From the NCBI GenBank assembly GCA_009617715.1, contig VTFK01000013.1, positions 124,001 to 188,000 on the forward strand: DNA of 64,000 bases, read 5' to 3'. The translations under genes were made by a program, and so were the position numbers. This document shows, one piece after another, positions 37,301 to 49,152 of this stretch. Below the pieces are notes generated by a model. The model had not been told where the DNA came from and searched no databases. It saw only the letters and a program-made list of their open reading frames with translations. The stretch comes from Plectrocnemia conspersa (Eukaryota; Arthropoda; Insecta; Trichoptera; Polycentropodidae). Numbering within the stretch: position 1 is the first letter of the stretch; every line of letters starts with the position of its first letter.

Positions 37301-40300
37301 GTTTTTCAATTTATATCTTGATGATCATAGCAGATTAGGTTTTCTTAGATTTTATCGTGATGTTTAATTCAAATCGAGCTATGTTGTACATATTAAGTAT
37401 AAACATCTAATAATGAGCTACTTCAGCTCATAGAGAATATCATGTATGTCTGTTTAAAATAAAAAAAAGATATAATAGTTATTTATAAAATGTAATTATC
37501 TAAATTAATATGAGGGTTTGTCGCGGATGAATAGCTAAAATATTAATATAATAATATGACATGTACACTCGTTGTACATCACAGTAAAGGAAAGGTTAAA
37601 TACACATTATGAACATATGTAGTAAATATTTTTGTTAGTGCAGTATAAAAATTTGATTTTTTTTAATAAATATACTTATAAATCACAATAACACTTTAAA
37701 ATATTTGAGGTTCAATAGGTCGCGCAGCAAAAAATGATTGCCTCGATTAGGCTTAATTCATTAGAGAAAATGATTTTCTCTTAAAAATTTGGAGGAAAAT
37801 TTTGCATGCAAAAAAAAAATTGAAATATTAAATGTGCAATAGAAAAATACGTGTCTAGTAAAATTATCCATCTAATCTTAAAATGGCATTTGATTTATAG
37901 ATACACTATTTCTATTTATTCAATATATTTTTTGGCTATTCTTTAAACGTCTAATGAAGTTCTAGTATGTATTTAAAATTATTTGATATAGTTTTGACGT
38001 TACATTTCTTTTTGATTATTTTTTGCTAGTAAATGCGGACTTGATTTATAAATGTTATTTTTCTTTTATTAAATCCAAGTTAACAGTTAATTATAGCTAA
38101 CGTTATAAAATGGGCCTCAGGCACCCCGCGTCGCGGAGTCTTGTTCCTTGTGGTCTCCGCCGTCCGTGACTGACAATGCTTCCAAAACAGCTTTGCTTGT
38201 TGTGTGCGCGCCGGCGCGCGCGTCGTCTTGTTGTTATTTTTCGCTCGCGGCGCACTTGTGTAACCACCCACCTGTCACCCTGCGACTTATAGCCATGTGG
38301 TCCTCTTTGTTTTTTTTCCGTGACGTCTCGCCGTGAACTCGCCGTGTCAATATTTTGATCAAAACTCCGCCAGTCTGCCAGCTCTCCCCCGTCAGAAAGG
38401 AGTCCATCCGACGTCGCCTCACGGTTGGCAACAGTAACATACGTCGCTCCAACGACGACTCATGTTTGTCCAATTTGTACGCTTGATTATTTAATTAATT
38501 TGTTTGTCTTGTGTGTTTTCTGTTTCGACAGTTGCCTTAGTCTGGCCGCAGACTGGAAATCGGTGTTTTTCTTCTTCTCTTTCCATGTATACACACTGAT
38601 CATATTTATTTATGATTTTACGGCACAGCAGCTGCCTTATCGCGAATAATCAGCCGACCGTATAACGTTCACCTTGCGAGAACTCCGACCTCTGTCGGGT
38701 CTTAATTAAAAAAACAGCGATTCGAGCCCCTGGCGCTAATTCTATATCTGCACGTAACGCCTTTTTTTGTATATAATTGGAGAGCCATTAGAGTGGCGCA
38801 TGTCTGCTGCGTGCTCTAGAACGAGTTTTTTGAACTTTAAAGAAACCATGTTAGAATTCCAATCATAAGATGCATTTTATCATTCCTGGAACATCGTTGC
38901 CTCATACTAACTTCTTGGATGGATTTATTTAAACTACTTCTCCAAACTCTTCAGACATTCCGCAGATTAGTGGAATGTCTATCCATCTTAGATGATATCC
39001 CAGTACTATTGTACTGATGTATTTCAGGTATAAGCTCCTTCTCTTCTAACCTTCGAAAACTTATAATATAATAGCGCTGATCAAAGTATATTCAAACCAA
39101 ATTTTGCTCAATAGGAGGGCACAAAAACAATGATCACTTCTCAGAAGGCAAAAATTCACGTCAAAAGCAATAAAATCGTGTCGGCGCCGTCGCAGTGGGA
39201 ACGCACCGGCACGGTTTTATTGCTTTTGACGTGGATTTTTGACTTCTGAGAAGGGATCATTGTTTTTGCGCCCTCCTATTGGGCAAAATTCGGTTTAAAT
39301 GTGCTTTATTCAATTGTTATAAAAAGAATCATTGTTTTCCCAGTGCACGTGTTCGCTTTCGGTGGCCCTACATACCCTTAACATATTATATGCATATAAA
39401 AAATGTAAAAAACCGATTCTTAGAATCAAACAAACAATAGGGAACATCCGGTGTAACGTCGACTTTTACCGATTCTAAGAAACTGGCCAAATTTTCGGGT
39501 CAGCCAAAAATAATTTTGGCTATAGAGGTAAAATCAACATTTGTTAAACTGTTGAGCTATTCGTGGGTATATATTTTTTAGATCCACACTATACGAACGA
39601 TCCTTCCATCGCGGAAATACCGCCTCCAAACTTGTGTCGCCAGGGCGGTCCGCCTCCCTAGCAACGCCATTGCAAACCTTGCCTTTTAAAAATCAGTATA
39701 TACGACGAAACCGAATAATTATTTAGCAGAAATTGCGACTGGCTTAAAGTTCTTTATGCATAATTTGTTACCATTTTTAATTAATGACTTGTACATTTCA
39801 ATGAAGTCTTGAGAATAATATAAAAAATACGCATTAGATTTCGCAACCCTTCAAAATTAAATCTGACCCAAAAGTAGTACCGTATTTAATTGATCTAAGC
39901 CGTTTTTATGATCTGAGCGTTCAGACAAAATACAAGAAGGAGGAAGTAATGAATTTTACCGGAAAACCCGAACTTGTGAATAGAATTACATTTTCTCTCC
40001 CTGCTACGTATGTCCGAAGACCACAAGAATTTTATTTGTACATATTAGTGCCGTCCTTGGATACCCATCTTTTCGACTATGTATACATTGGTTCAATTGC
40101 TCTAAACCTTGCATGGATTTGCCATCGCTCATTCATTGGCGATTTAGCTAGAAATCCTTTGTCCGTTCGAAGACAACTTTATATCTAAATGTCGAGGTCG
40201 TTTCTCACGCGCGCTTAACTTTATAAACATTACATTCTTCTATTTTTCCGTATACGTGTTTCGCGGCACACTCCACCGACCGACAAATTGTCTAGAGACG

Positions 40301-43300
40301 TATCGTGTTCTCGCCACTGCCACAATAATAATTAGACAGCGTATAATGTATAAACGTATATTTGCGTCTCCGGCGCTTATAAATACCTATACGCGACGGC
40401 GCAGACGGCCGTTGTGCAACGAAGAGCACGCGTAGCATATCTCGCGTCTAGACGGACGTCCTTTCATGTTTAGCGTGTTGTTCTTTTATTGCTTCGATTT
40501 GTGCCGTTGAAGCCGTCCCGAAGCAGCAGAAGCAGCGGACATTGTTTGATCCGGCGCTTATTTCTAGCGGCGACATTTAGCGCTGGCGTATAAATAGGCG
40601 GTTGGAATTAGATGCAGCAGCCGGACCGACCGCCAGACCAGATTCTGCCGAACACAAAGGGGTTGTTGCGAGATGCGTCGCGGAAAATTCCCGACGACTT
40701 GGCTCGGGAATGTCGCCCGAGCTGCATGGGATGCAGGTCGTCGTCTGCGTCACCGGTCATGCGGGAATTCCTGCATGAAGCAGTTGAACGCACTCGATTC
40801 GCATCTCTGCTATTTCTATCTGTCATGTCTGGAATGGGCGTGAAGCTTGCGATGGCCTCCCATAACCACAAAACATGTAAAATTATCGATACTTAATCCC
40901 GACAACTACTGGTTATCGAAAACTGTGTTCCGTGGCAAAGAATACAGAATCTTTATATTGATGACATTTCAACGGATCAGTGATTCTATGACTAAACGCG
41001 TTTATACATTTTCATCTCCAAATTACTTAGTAGAGATGAAGAATCTAACCGTTTTAATTTGCTTCTTGTGGCACTGCAGAGCATTGCGAATGGCAAAAAA
41101 TAAATTGTTCATGATTTCCTCGAGTGTAAATTTATATAAATTTTGCTGTTAAATTACTAAAATAATTATATTGGCCGGATTGCCTCAATTGTTACTATGC
41201 TCGATTCGTCCGCTAGAAGAACGAAAATAGCATTTAAATTAAACTAATATCTAACTCGTTGACATTCACACGGCAGTAGTCTTCACCGGCGTTAAAACGT
41301 TAATCATCCACAAACTCATTAAGCGCGTCTTCAAATATTGACGTTGCACTTAGATGCTTTAAAATAAACGTTCCCAACCGGTCGACCCCAATTGTAAATT
41401 TTTTAAATAATAATGATTTCTTTAATTCTGCAATCATTGACGAAAAAATAATATCCCGGTCGTTTGCTAGATTTGTGCTTATCTGTTAATAATGAAACGG
41501 CTTAATGCTCAAAGTAAAGAAGTTGCGTGCAACCCTTATGGGCGGGCACCCAGCTTGTGACGATCGGATGAGCGGGACCCACCCCCCGTTATCAGAGTTT
41601 CATTAGTATTTCTTTCGAGGAGACGTGCAGCAAATGATTTTGAGCACTTACTTTTTACTTGTGACACAGCGCAATTGAGTATATTTGCACTTTTTTTCTG
41701 ATTTCAATAAGAACGATTGAAAATAATTCATATGAAAGGAACAACCAGAGATGATATTTACGTTTTTAAAAATGCTTCATAATATATAAAAATTGACATA
41801 CAATAACTCGTTTCTATTACGACATGGGTTTCTTGCATTGTGCAGGAAAAATAATGATTTCCCAAATTTTATTTCATATCACTATTATTGCGAAATTATT
41901 GAATTTTAATGATGTTATGAAAGTACAAAGATGTAAAGCGCTTCAGAGAAGAAAATTTAAAATTCTTTTGCAAGAATTTAAGACACATTACAAATATTTG
42001 CTGATTCACAATGAAATATGGTGGTTGAGCAAAAGATATGTACTTCTTAGGTTTCGAAAGTTACTATCTGAATTTAATTTAAAAAAAGGATAATAATACG
42101 TACGACCTATCTTCAAAATAAGGAATGGGTCAGACCTAACATAAAAATAAACGAGATAAATTCTGTACTGCAAGGGAAATCAGTCGATTAGTTCAAAATT
42201 CAATTATCACTATTGATATTCTATCATAATACTAAAATAAATATTGGATCAATTTGATAAGAGGTTTATTTATTTTTTAAAGACAAGTTTCTTATTATCA
42301 ACTTTAAATATTATTAAAAATAATATCCAAAGCTTAGTTCAAACCATCGCAATGAATCTGGAAAATTTCGAATTACAGTTGCTTGAATTGCAAAATGACG
42401 TTATGTTTAATCCAGAAAAATACTCATATTTAACCACTTAAACACCAGCGACTCGTTTTTTAAAAGAAGTTACAATTTTTTTATTATTTATTAAAGATTA
42501 TTGTACCAGATTTATTTACCAGTAAACCAAGTATTTTATATTTATTTTTAGAAAGAGGTACTGACGCGTGACGAGAAATAACAGGTGACTCAGTAAAAAG
42601 TCTCTGGCGTTTAAAGGGTTAAAGGACGTCTATCTTTATTTTATCATATTAAATTTATTAAAGCCAAGTATCGGAACACATTTGACGGATGATCACCTTG
42701 ATGACTATTTGCGTTTTGCTATATGTAGTTATAAGCCGAATTATTTTAATATTGCCACTGATTTACAATCTCAAATATCTCACTAGTATTAATAAAATAC
42801 ATTTGGGTTATAAAAATATTATTTTTTTCATTCCTCATATCTATAACTATGATGATTATGCTTTTATAAATAAATATTTTTAACTAGCATCAATAAAAAT
42901 TATTATAAAAAATTGAGAACCCTTGCGGCATTTCAATAGACTATACTTATAAGAATGCATGAAAATGTCTTGAATTCTAAATGCATCTTCGCGTGCTGTT
43001 TTTTTCAGTATTATTTCCGTTTGATAGCCAACAGTGAAATATATCACACACCAGCTTTTTCATTTTCGTTTTATATTTAAGTAGCATTCGATTTATCGAA
43101 AATCTGTGATAGGATTACAGTAAAAAATATATTATTATCACTCACTCGTATTTTGGGCAAAGAACAAAACGATGCATAGCTATTTTACGGATTTAAGACG
43201 TCTTTTTGTTACACCAAATCATAAAAATGTTAATGGCATTATCATATATAGTTCCGTATTATACGGTCCATCAGGACACTCGATAATATCGATCTAGCTC

Positions 43301-46300
43301 ATTGAGATAATAAGTATTTTATGTTAATAAACGACATTTAAATATGCGTTGCGGGGTCTTGCGCCACGTAGTTCCGTCACTGATAGGAAAACCTTTGATT
43401 ATCCAACGTCGCCGCGGCCGATTATGTGATTGGATCCGTTCGCCGGTCTCTCTCTTGCTTTACTTTCGCTTTTCCCAGGTGAAATCGAAGCTAATTTGGG
43501 GCTGCTGGACGTTTGTTGTTGTCCGTGCGAAAAGAAAGCGCCGTCGGCCTCGCTCGCCAGACAGCGCGTCGAATCTCCGAATCTCCTTGCTCAGAGAGAG
43601 AGGGACTTTGGCGGCCTTGCGGCCCCGCTTTCAAAACGCTTCCCCCTTTCCGGAATTGCGCAATGCAGCTAGAGCTACTTTCTCGCTCTTTGGAACGCGG
43701 TGTTTTTATTTATATTTTTAATATTTATTTATAATCCTCCTCCTCCGTCATCATCTCGGCGCTGCTGCAGCATCGGCAGATCCGGTTCGCGACGCGGCCT
43801 TCGCCGGTTCGCCGTGGGTTTCGCTCTGGAAGGCTTCGTTCGGTGTCTTCGTACGGTAATCGGCTCGCGATTTAGACGCTGGAATGCGGTCGGAATGCGA
43901 TCGAGCGTCGGTTGCAATACCCGTTAGGCTAGGAGCTCAGTGCTACTCGAACGGAAGGTTTTCCCGGCTTTTGAAATGCGCATTCCTATGCTAGATTAAC
44001 TCAATGCAGGTCATGCAGTGAGGGAAACCGTGGAAGCATTTTTTTCGGACACATTGCAGATCCGCACGACCTGTGCGATACAACAAAATTTCATGTTCAA
44101 CTCCAGTTTTTCATCAGATTGAATACCAAATAGATTTTTGTTTTTTATAGTTGATATGAAACATATTAATATCGTACAATAATACTTACATAAGCAAAGA
44201 TAGACAAGATGGCAAGTAAGTAGATAATTACGGCCAAAGTTAGATACTCGCGGTTCTATTTATATACGATCGAAAAGATTGGGTCGATGCCGAAAAAATA
44301 TATACGTATGCATACAGATATACACGTCTGATCTCGTTTAATTTTTTAATGCCTTTAGACATCCACGGTTCTGATGATTCTGAAGCAGTTATCTCAATGT
44401 AGGTCAGAAAATCCTTTCAAATTTATTCTCGGGTGCCTCTGAACACACGACGATTCCGCCGTCTCGGGCAGCTCCAAGACATTCCAAGGCCTTGGAGTTG
44501 TTTCTCGAAGACGCTCGAAGGAGTTTCCGCCGTCCGCGTTCCGATGACGCATCATCAGCTCGTGTTGTTGCCGCAGAATCAGCGGCAATCCGTTGGGAGG
44601 TGGGGCCGGCGGGATGTTATGCGCCGTTCGTGTGGCGGGCCTCTCACGAAACCATTTCGCTGACCGACTTTCCCGGCCTCGTCGGCGGCCTCAAGTATTT
44701 CGTATCCGATGAATGAAGTCCCCGACCCCCCCTCCCTCTACACACAAGAGTTATTCTTTAATTTGCTCCAGTGATCTAGTTGTGAATGCGCAACTTTGCC
44801 TCCGATGGCCCACTTATTCATCTATTTCACGAAATTGAAACTGCTCTCTTGAGTTGCGTCACTCGGATTGGATTCCGCAGAACTGCATGCATACGGTTTA
44901 ATTCAAAAGTGGCGTTTCTCCGCCAATTATGGCCCATGAAGTGGGCCAGGGTTAGCGAATAATCCGCTGCATGCTTTCAAGCGAGGTTGCGCCACGGGAA
45001 ATTTCTAGCTTGACCTACACCTACAGCAGTTGTATTATGCAATTCTGTGTTTCACACGCTCTGTCGATCGTAAACTCGCGATTTTCTTATTTAAGTCAAT
45101 GTAAATAAAAACTCAATTTTCGGTGTCAAAAAATAAAACATTATTTTATTTATTGAATACCTTATCTTTGATTACAATGAAATACTTTATTTAATACGAT
45201 TTAAATATAAACATAATAAATTTATATTAGAAATAAAATAATACACACAAAAAAAAGATAAAAAAGTATAAACCAACTTGTCATTTTTCAGATTGTTTTT
45301 CCGATACAACTTTATTTTTTTATATATTTATTTACAATTTGCTTAAGTTTAACATTATTGAATTTGCATATACATGCATGCATAAAAAATAGGAAAATAT
45401 TAAATACTGTATTATTGTGTGACTTCTTCTCAGAAGTCAAAAATTCACGTCTAAAGCAATAAAATCGTGCCGGCAAAATAAAAAATGTGCAACATGTCTA
45501 AATGTATAATATGCACACACAGACTAGAGAATATCTGTGAATATTTGCCCTTGTGTTTTTGCGGCGTGTTTGTATTTATACTTAACATATTTATTATTTT
45601 TCTGCTATTTTTTTGATTATGTAATTACAATGTTCCTTAAATATATTTTTTATCTAAATATTTTATATTATTAGCTATCTACAACTTCTTTAACATTATC
45701 TAACTGTTCTCTTCTCTTTCCTTCCAGACATCCTGAATTACACAGACGAAGAGTACAAAAAGGAGATCGACAAGCAGAGGGAGGGCAACAAATGGCACAA
45801 ATTCGTCGACGGCAACCTCATCATCAAACAAGGCCTCGTCGATAAACGAAAAGGGCTGTTTGCGCGGCGGAGAATGCTGCTGTTGACCACCGGCCCCAGA
45901 CTGTTCTACGTCGACCCCGCCAACATGGTCGTCAAAGGAGAAATACCCTGGTCGGAGAAACTTCGGGTGGAACCGAAGAACTTCAGAATATTCTTCGTCC
46001 ACACTGTAAGAAACGCTCTGTGTTCAACTATTGCCTTGAAATTTTATAGACTGGTCTCAAAAAGAATGACTTTTCAAATGAAATCAGATTTAAATCGTAC
46101 TAAACACACGGAATGATTTTCAGGGAAGATGTCGATTGCCCTAAGACACAATGAATCGTTTTTAGTGTAAATGTAAAGTTTAAAATTGGATTCATAGTTG
46201 CTGAACCCATTCGAGTTTTTTTTCTAAAGCGTTCCTTGATTTAATTTTTTGAGATATTTTAACATTTTCGAATACATTAATATTTGTATCAGTCTAGCAA

Positions 46301-46472
46301 AATTACATGACATATTGTTTATGATGTGTCTTGTGGTGCTCATGGATTAATGATTGCTTTTTGTTTTACAGCCCAATCGGACATACTACCTGGAAGACCC
46401 CAATCGTTTGCACTGGACTGGTGCAAGGCGATAGAGGATGTGCGTCTGTCCATGTACCCGCAAAACACATAA
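31110..46472 (+). CDS. Pdk1: Pdk1, 3-phosphoinositide-dependent protein kinase 1 (gene span, 4 coding exons)
   Basis: AGC-family kinase that phosphorylates the activation loop of Akt, S6K and related kinases after binding PIP3 at the membrane. Coding exons read as 31110-31386, 31461-32435, 45728-46005 and 46372-46472, all with GT/AG borders and matching phases. The start is the ATG at 31110, in an exon that begins after a pyrimidine-rich acceptor ending at 31082. That frame is open back to the acceptor, so an upstream exon could extend the protein. Exons 1-3 encode about 510 residues: a low-complexity Ala/Ser/Pro N-terminus, a kinase domain, a short linker and a PH domain. Human PDK1 has 556 residues. 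A frameshift in exon 4 ends the literal reading frame at TAG 46432-46434 (about 530 residues). A one-base correction would run to TAA 46470-46472 (about 543). Identification rests on near-identical family motifs and is secure; splice sites are inferred by eye. Confidence 0.93.
31461..32435 (+). CDS. Pdk1: Pdk1 exon 2: kinase domain from the catalytic lysine to the linker
   Basis: This single exon carries almost all of the kinase domain: the AIK lysine at the junction, the helix C region, [10 protein letters not shown] (catalytic loop), DFGSAK (metal-binding loop), and [12 protein letters not shown] with the activation-loop serine that PDK1 autophosphorylates. [12 protein letters not shown] and [16 protein letters not shown] follow in normal order. 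Between DFGSAKIV and SFVGT there are 31 residues, where human PDK1 has 10; the extra stretch is acidic and polar. There is also a two-residue insertion after helix C. The exon ends at GTAAG 32436 in phase 1, and its last codon is completed by the exon at 45728. All core catalytic residues are present, so an active kinase is expected. Confidence 0.93.
33772..34580. mobile_element. Palindromic element, copy D, with both flanking modules
   Basis: Starts CAGGACCGCCGAGAGCGAAC, continues to AATAAAGCACATTTAAACCG, then a near-perfect palindrome at 33962-34201 (arms of about 115 bases around CGCTCGTTACCGAGCG). The module shared with 28.7-29.1 kb follows, to TTCGGGATAGATTCAAGATT. It is the most complete copy and lies in the Pdk1 intron. 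Confidence 0.8.
34600..37065. other. Intronic DNA, GC-richer at 35100-35700
   Basis: The GC-richer island has short overlapping open frames without recognised similarity. Copies of an ATTATTGCGCACA motif lie at about 34911 (inverted), 36735 and 36868. Confidence 0.45.
37070..37460. repeat. Dispersed repeat, copy 2 (partner at 24180-24640)
   Basis: Same order and orientation as the first copy, inside the large Pdk1 intron. Element type unknown. Confidence 0.75.
37461..39080. other. Intronic DNA, GC-richer at 38080-38460
   Basis: Nothing recognised apart from base composition. Confidence 0.45.
39083..39373. mobile_element. Palindromic element, copy E, with one outer end
   Basis: Both arms are present, but about 20-25 bases of the centre are lost on each side (GTGGGAACGCACCGGCACGG). 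The right side continues to GAATCATTGTTTTCCCA and TTCGCTTTCGGTGGCCCT, the outer end of the family. Confidence 0.85.
40190..40900. promoter_or_regulatory. Intronic GC-rich island with two TATAAATA words
   Basis: TATAAATA occurs at about 40378 and about 40590, each followed by GC-rich sequence. This could be a cryptic or alternative promoter inside Pdk1, but no exon downstream of it was identified. The open frame at 40612-40896 has no recognised domain. Confidence 0.25.
41824..42441 (+). pseudogene. hAT-type transposase fragment (ZBED5/GTF2IRD2-like)
   Basis: [18 protein letters not shown] then [19 protein letters not shown] (about 41930-42060) corresponds to the phrase around HTEVRWLSRGKVL in this transposase group. 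After a gap and frame change, [20 protein letters not shown] (about 42350-42415) matches the later ENLQ-ELIDLQ region. It lies on the sense strand of the Pdk1 intron, without a zinc finger or catalytic core in view. Confidence 0.7.
42445..45420. other. Intronic DNA with GC-rich islands at 43330-43930 and 44380-44720
   Basis: The islands are CpG-rich and contain several overlapping open frames on both strands (up to 125 codons). None shows a recognised family, and overlapping frames on both strands are expected from GC-rich composition. Confidence 0.4.
45424..45475. repeat. Palindromic element fragment
   Basis: CTTCTCAGAAGTCAAAAATT, CACGTCTAAAGCAATAAAAT and CGTGCCGG match one arm. It is 250 bases before the Pdk1 PH exon. 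Confidence 0.75.
45585..45695 (-). mobile_element. LINE fragment touching the splice acceptor of the Pdk1 PH exon
   Basis: ATACTTAACATATTTATTAT, ATGTAATTACAATGTTCCTT and ACTTCTTTAACATTATCTAAC match 21195-21510 in order, with large internal deletions. It ends about 30 bases before the acceptor at 45727. Confidence 0.6.
45728..46472 (+). CDS. Pdk1: Pdk1 exons 3 and 4: PH domain, frameshifted near the end
   Basis: Exon 3 (45728-46005) gives the PH domain from [16 protein letters not shown] through [16 protein letters not shown] and GEIPWSEKL to FFVHT. The basic KRKG and RRR residues are the phosphoinositide-binding part in this family. Exon 4 starts at 46372 with [11 protein letters not shown], matching human PNRTYYL. 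The frame then changes. The literal frame reads LHWTGARR and stops at 46432-46434, whereas the next frame reads [11 protein letters not shown], the expected last PH helix, and ends at TAA 46470-46472. Spacing against the human protein fits exactly one missing base near 46405-46411. This may be a sequencing or assembly indel in a short T run, or a real disabling change. Confidence 0.88.
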
Positions 46473-49091
46473 CTTTCACTGCCGTCCCTGATGCTCGTTC
46501 CGCGCGAACGGGTCTGTCCATTCCAGAAGCACGAGAAGCGATGCAAGTGGCGCTTGAGGCTTCGGCCGACCGGCGGCGGCGGCGACGGCTTCATCGGCAA
46601 TGACGCGAGCGTGTCGGCTTTACGAGTTTTTTCCGTGGCGGCCCATAGAAAAATTTGACACCACCGCTTACGACAAAAGGGCTACAACAACACCAGTTAC
46701 ACCTCTCCATCGCAGGAACGCTTTGTTACAATGCGACGTTGTATACATACATACAAACAAGACACTAGCCGAAATGTTTGATTTGTTATATTCGAAAGAT
46801 AAAAAATTTGTGAAAAAAGTGCGGGCCACACAGCGAAGCTGTTGATTCGACGACGACGATAGCGAGTTGACAGTTCATGAAATGAAGTAAAAAACGACGA
46901 CGGATCGTGTAAGATGTAGCGAAAATTATATTATATTATAATTGTGAGGATTGTGATACGGTACTGCTGACAGTTTGCTAAACTGCCTCTGTGAAAATGT
47001 TCCTTTAAATCTGTTTGTTAAATGAAACCAAGACGATGACGATCGATCGCACGCAATTATGATGCCTCGTACGTCATATCATGGCGGCGGAGACGCGCTG
47101 ATTATTTATTAGTTTTTAAATTATTATAATTGTATTGTAAAATTATTACCGTAAGCACTTTTGTCTGCTAATTAGATGAATTTCATAGTATACAATATTA
47201 CGTATAATTTTAAGTAGACACTAATTATTACACTTTGTGTTTGTGTATAATTTTTCTCACTTGACTATTGACAGGTTATCTGTATTATGATCCGAATCCG
47301 CAGTAGCCAACTGTGTATAGTTCATATAACCGGGATGAACCATCGATTAATATAGTTATGATATAAATTTAAATTTATTATTTAAATACACATTTATCGA
47401 GAGACTACGGGGAGTTGTATAATTTTTTCTGCAGATTGTTGCAAACGAAGCACCCAAGTGTGGTGGCCATTTCAAGCTACTGCGTGAATTTTCTTTAACT
47501 CATTCTCGATTCTAGGAGGACCGCTTAAAAAATAGATTATCCTAACATGTATATTTAAATAATAATTTTATATCAATATATTTCTTGATCGTTTAGCTCT
47601 GTTGTACGAACTGTAGATCCGGATCTTATCTATTAAATAATGCGAGTTAATCAATATATAAAGGCAATCTATTGCTTTTATTATTTGATGCACTCTCCGT
47701 ATACCATGTGTTCATTACCGTTCAGATTTTATTTGCGTGATATAACTGAATATGCCAATCTTAGCGTAATTCGTTCCGTAACGTCAGCGGCAACGTTAAA
47801 ACTTGTTGAATATGTTAATGTAAAACGATTGCCGATCAATGCGGTGGATTATTTTCCTATTGTCTTGCCAAGATAAGCTTATTTATTTATTTAGTTTAAT
47901 TTTCGCTTAATTTGGCAGCGAGAGGGCAATCGATAAAAGATTAGTAAAGCATACGAATGAATTTGCGTGATATATACTATATACCTATGTTTAGCGATAA
48001 ATTGTTGCATTTTGTGCACGGTGAAACTACCTATTGACTTTTAGTGCAAATTATTCTATTTATTTTACGATAATAATGTGTAAAATTCCTACATAAGACG
48101 CATGCATAAAAGCACACGACAATTGCTATATAAAAAATGCCTTAAAAGTATCCTTAAAAGATTTTAATCATCTTTCGGTAATATTTATTTCTTTATATTA
48201 TTATGCGTTTTCGTTGTACTCCTAAGTATTTATCCTGTATTTCTAGCATTTTTTTAATTATCGATAATTTTTTAATGATTACTTTACGTTTATATTATTA
48301 AATAAAAAAATAATGTTTAAGTGTTATAAAGACTGATAGATTTTCCAGTATCTTATTTTAGCTATTTTATTCTGTCCAAATAGAGAATTGTAAAAGTTTT
48401 ACGATACAATTTGTAGAATAATTATTTTACATGTTTATATATATGTGTGTAAGTACTACATATATATTCATGTGTGTAACTGGGTATTTTTATTTTATTT
48501 TATTAAAACATAATAGCAATCGCAATAATTTTCTTTTTATCTCTCGGTGCAGAAGAAGCGGATCTGCACGTAAACAAAAATACGAACCGATACAATAAAT
48601 TGAAGGCAATGCTTAATTATATGCCGTGAGACTTAGATCGTAATGTGAATAAATTAGTCTTACTTATTTATATAATACGTGATAAAATTATAATTTAAAG
48701 TTCAACTGTTGTTCTCTACGGTTTCACCGATCGAGTTTGGACTTAGGTATTAGCAATGAAATACTTCTAAAATAGAGTTAAAAAGAAGAAGAAAAAAAAC
48801 AATAACGATAAGTCGGAACGATGAATAGTTAGGTAAATCTATTAAAGAATTGTTGAACGATGTATTTAGTTGTGATTTGCCGAATGTACACAATTTTCAC
48901 ATATTAATCTATCAAAGTCCGGTGAACTTGAAACTAATTTGGAAGGTGTAACTTAAGACGATAGCGAAATGTCCGGATGCAGTGATTTATAATTTTTGTT
49001 TAACACATTTCTAATATTGAATCATTGAGTCGAAAAATTACCCTTATCCGTCGCGTATGCACCTTGCGATTAAATAATATACATACATATA

Positions 49092-49152
<61 letters not shown>

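Larger units (their letters stand above)
32436..45727 (+). other. 13.3 kb Pdk1 intron rich in repeats
   Basis: The intron separates the kinase exon from the PH exons, with donor GTAAG at 32436 and acceptor TTCCTTCCAG ending at 45727. It holds palindromic-element copies at 33.95-34.21 and 39.08-39.37 kb, a decayed hAT-type transposase at 41.82-42.44 kb, a LINE fragment ending about 20-40 bases before the acceptor, and GC-richer islands at 35.1-35.7, 38.1-38.5, 40.2-40.9, 43.3-43.9 and 44.4-44.7 kb. I found no missing Pdk1 exon: the joined protein has a kinase-PH linker of normal length, so none is needed. Confidence 0.7.

Noticed and set aside
43344..43721. 125-codon open frame in the Pdk1 intron
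   Set aside because: Overlapping frames exist on both strands of a CpG-rich island and the protein resembles nothing known to me.
46331..46603. 90-codon open frame over the last Pdk1 exon as an alternative C-terminus
   Set aside because: It is in a different frame from PNRTYYL and ALDWCKAI, and ends in CGG-repeat-coded arginines.
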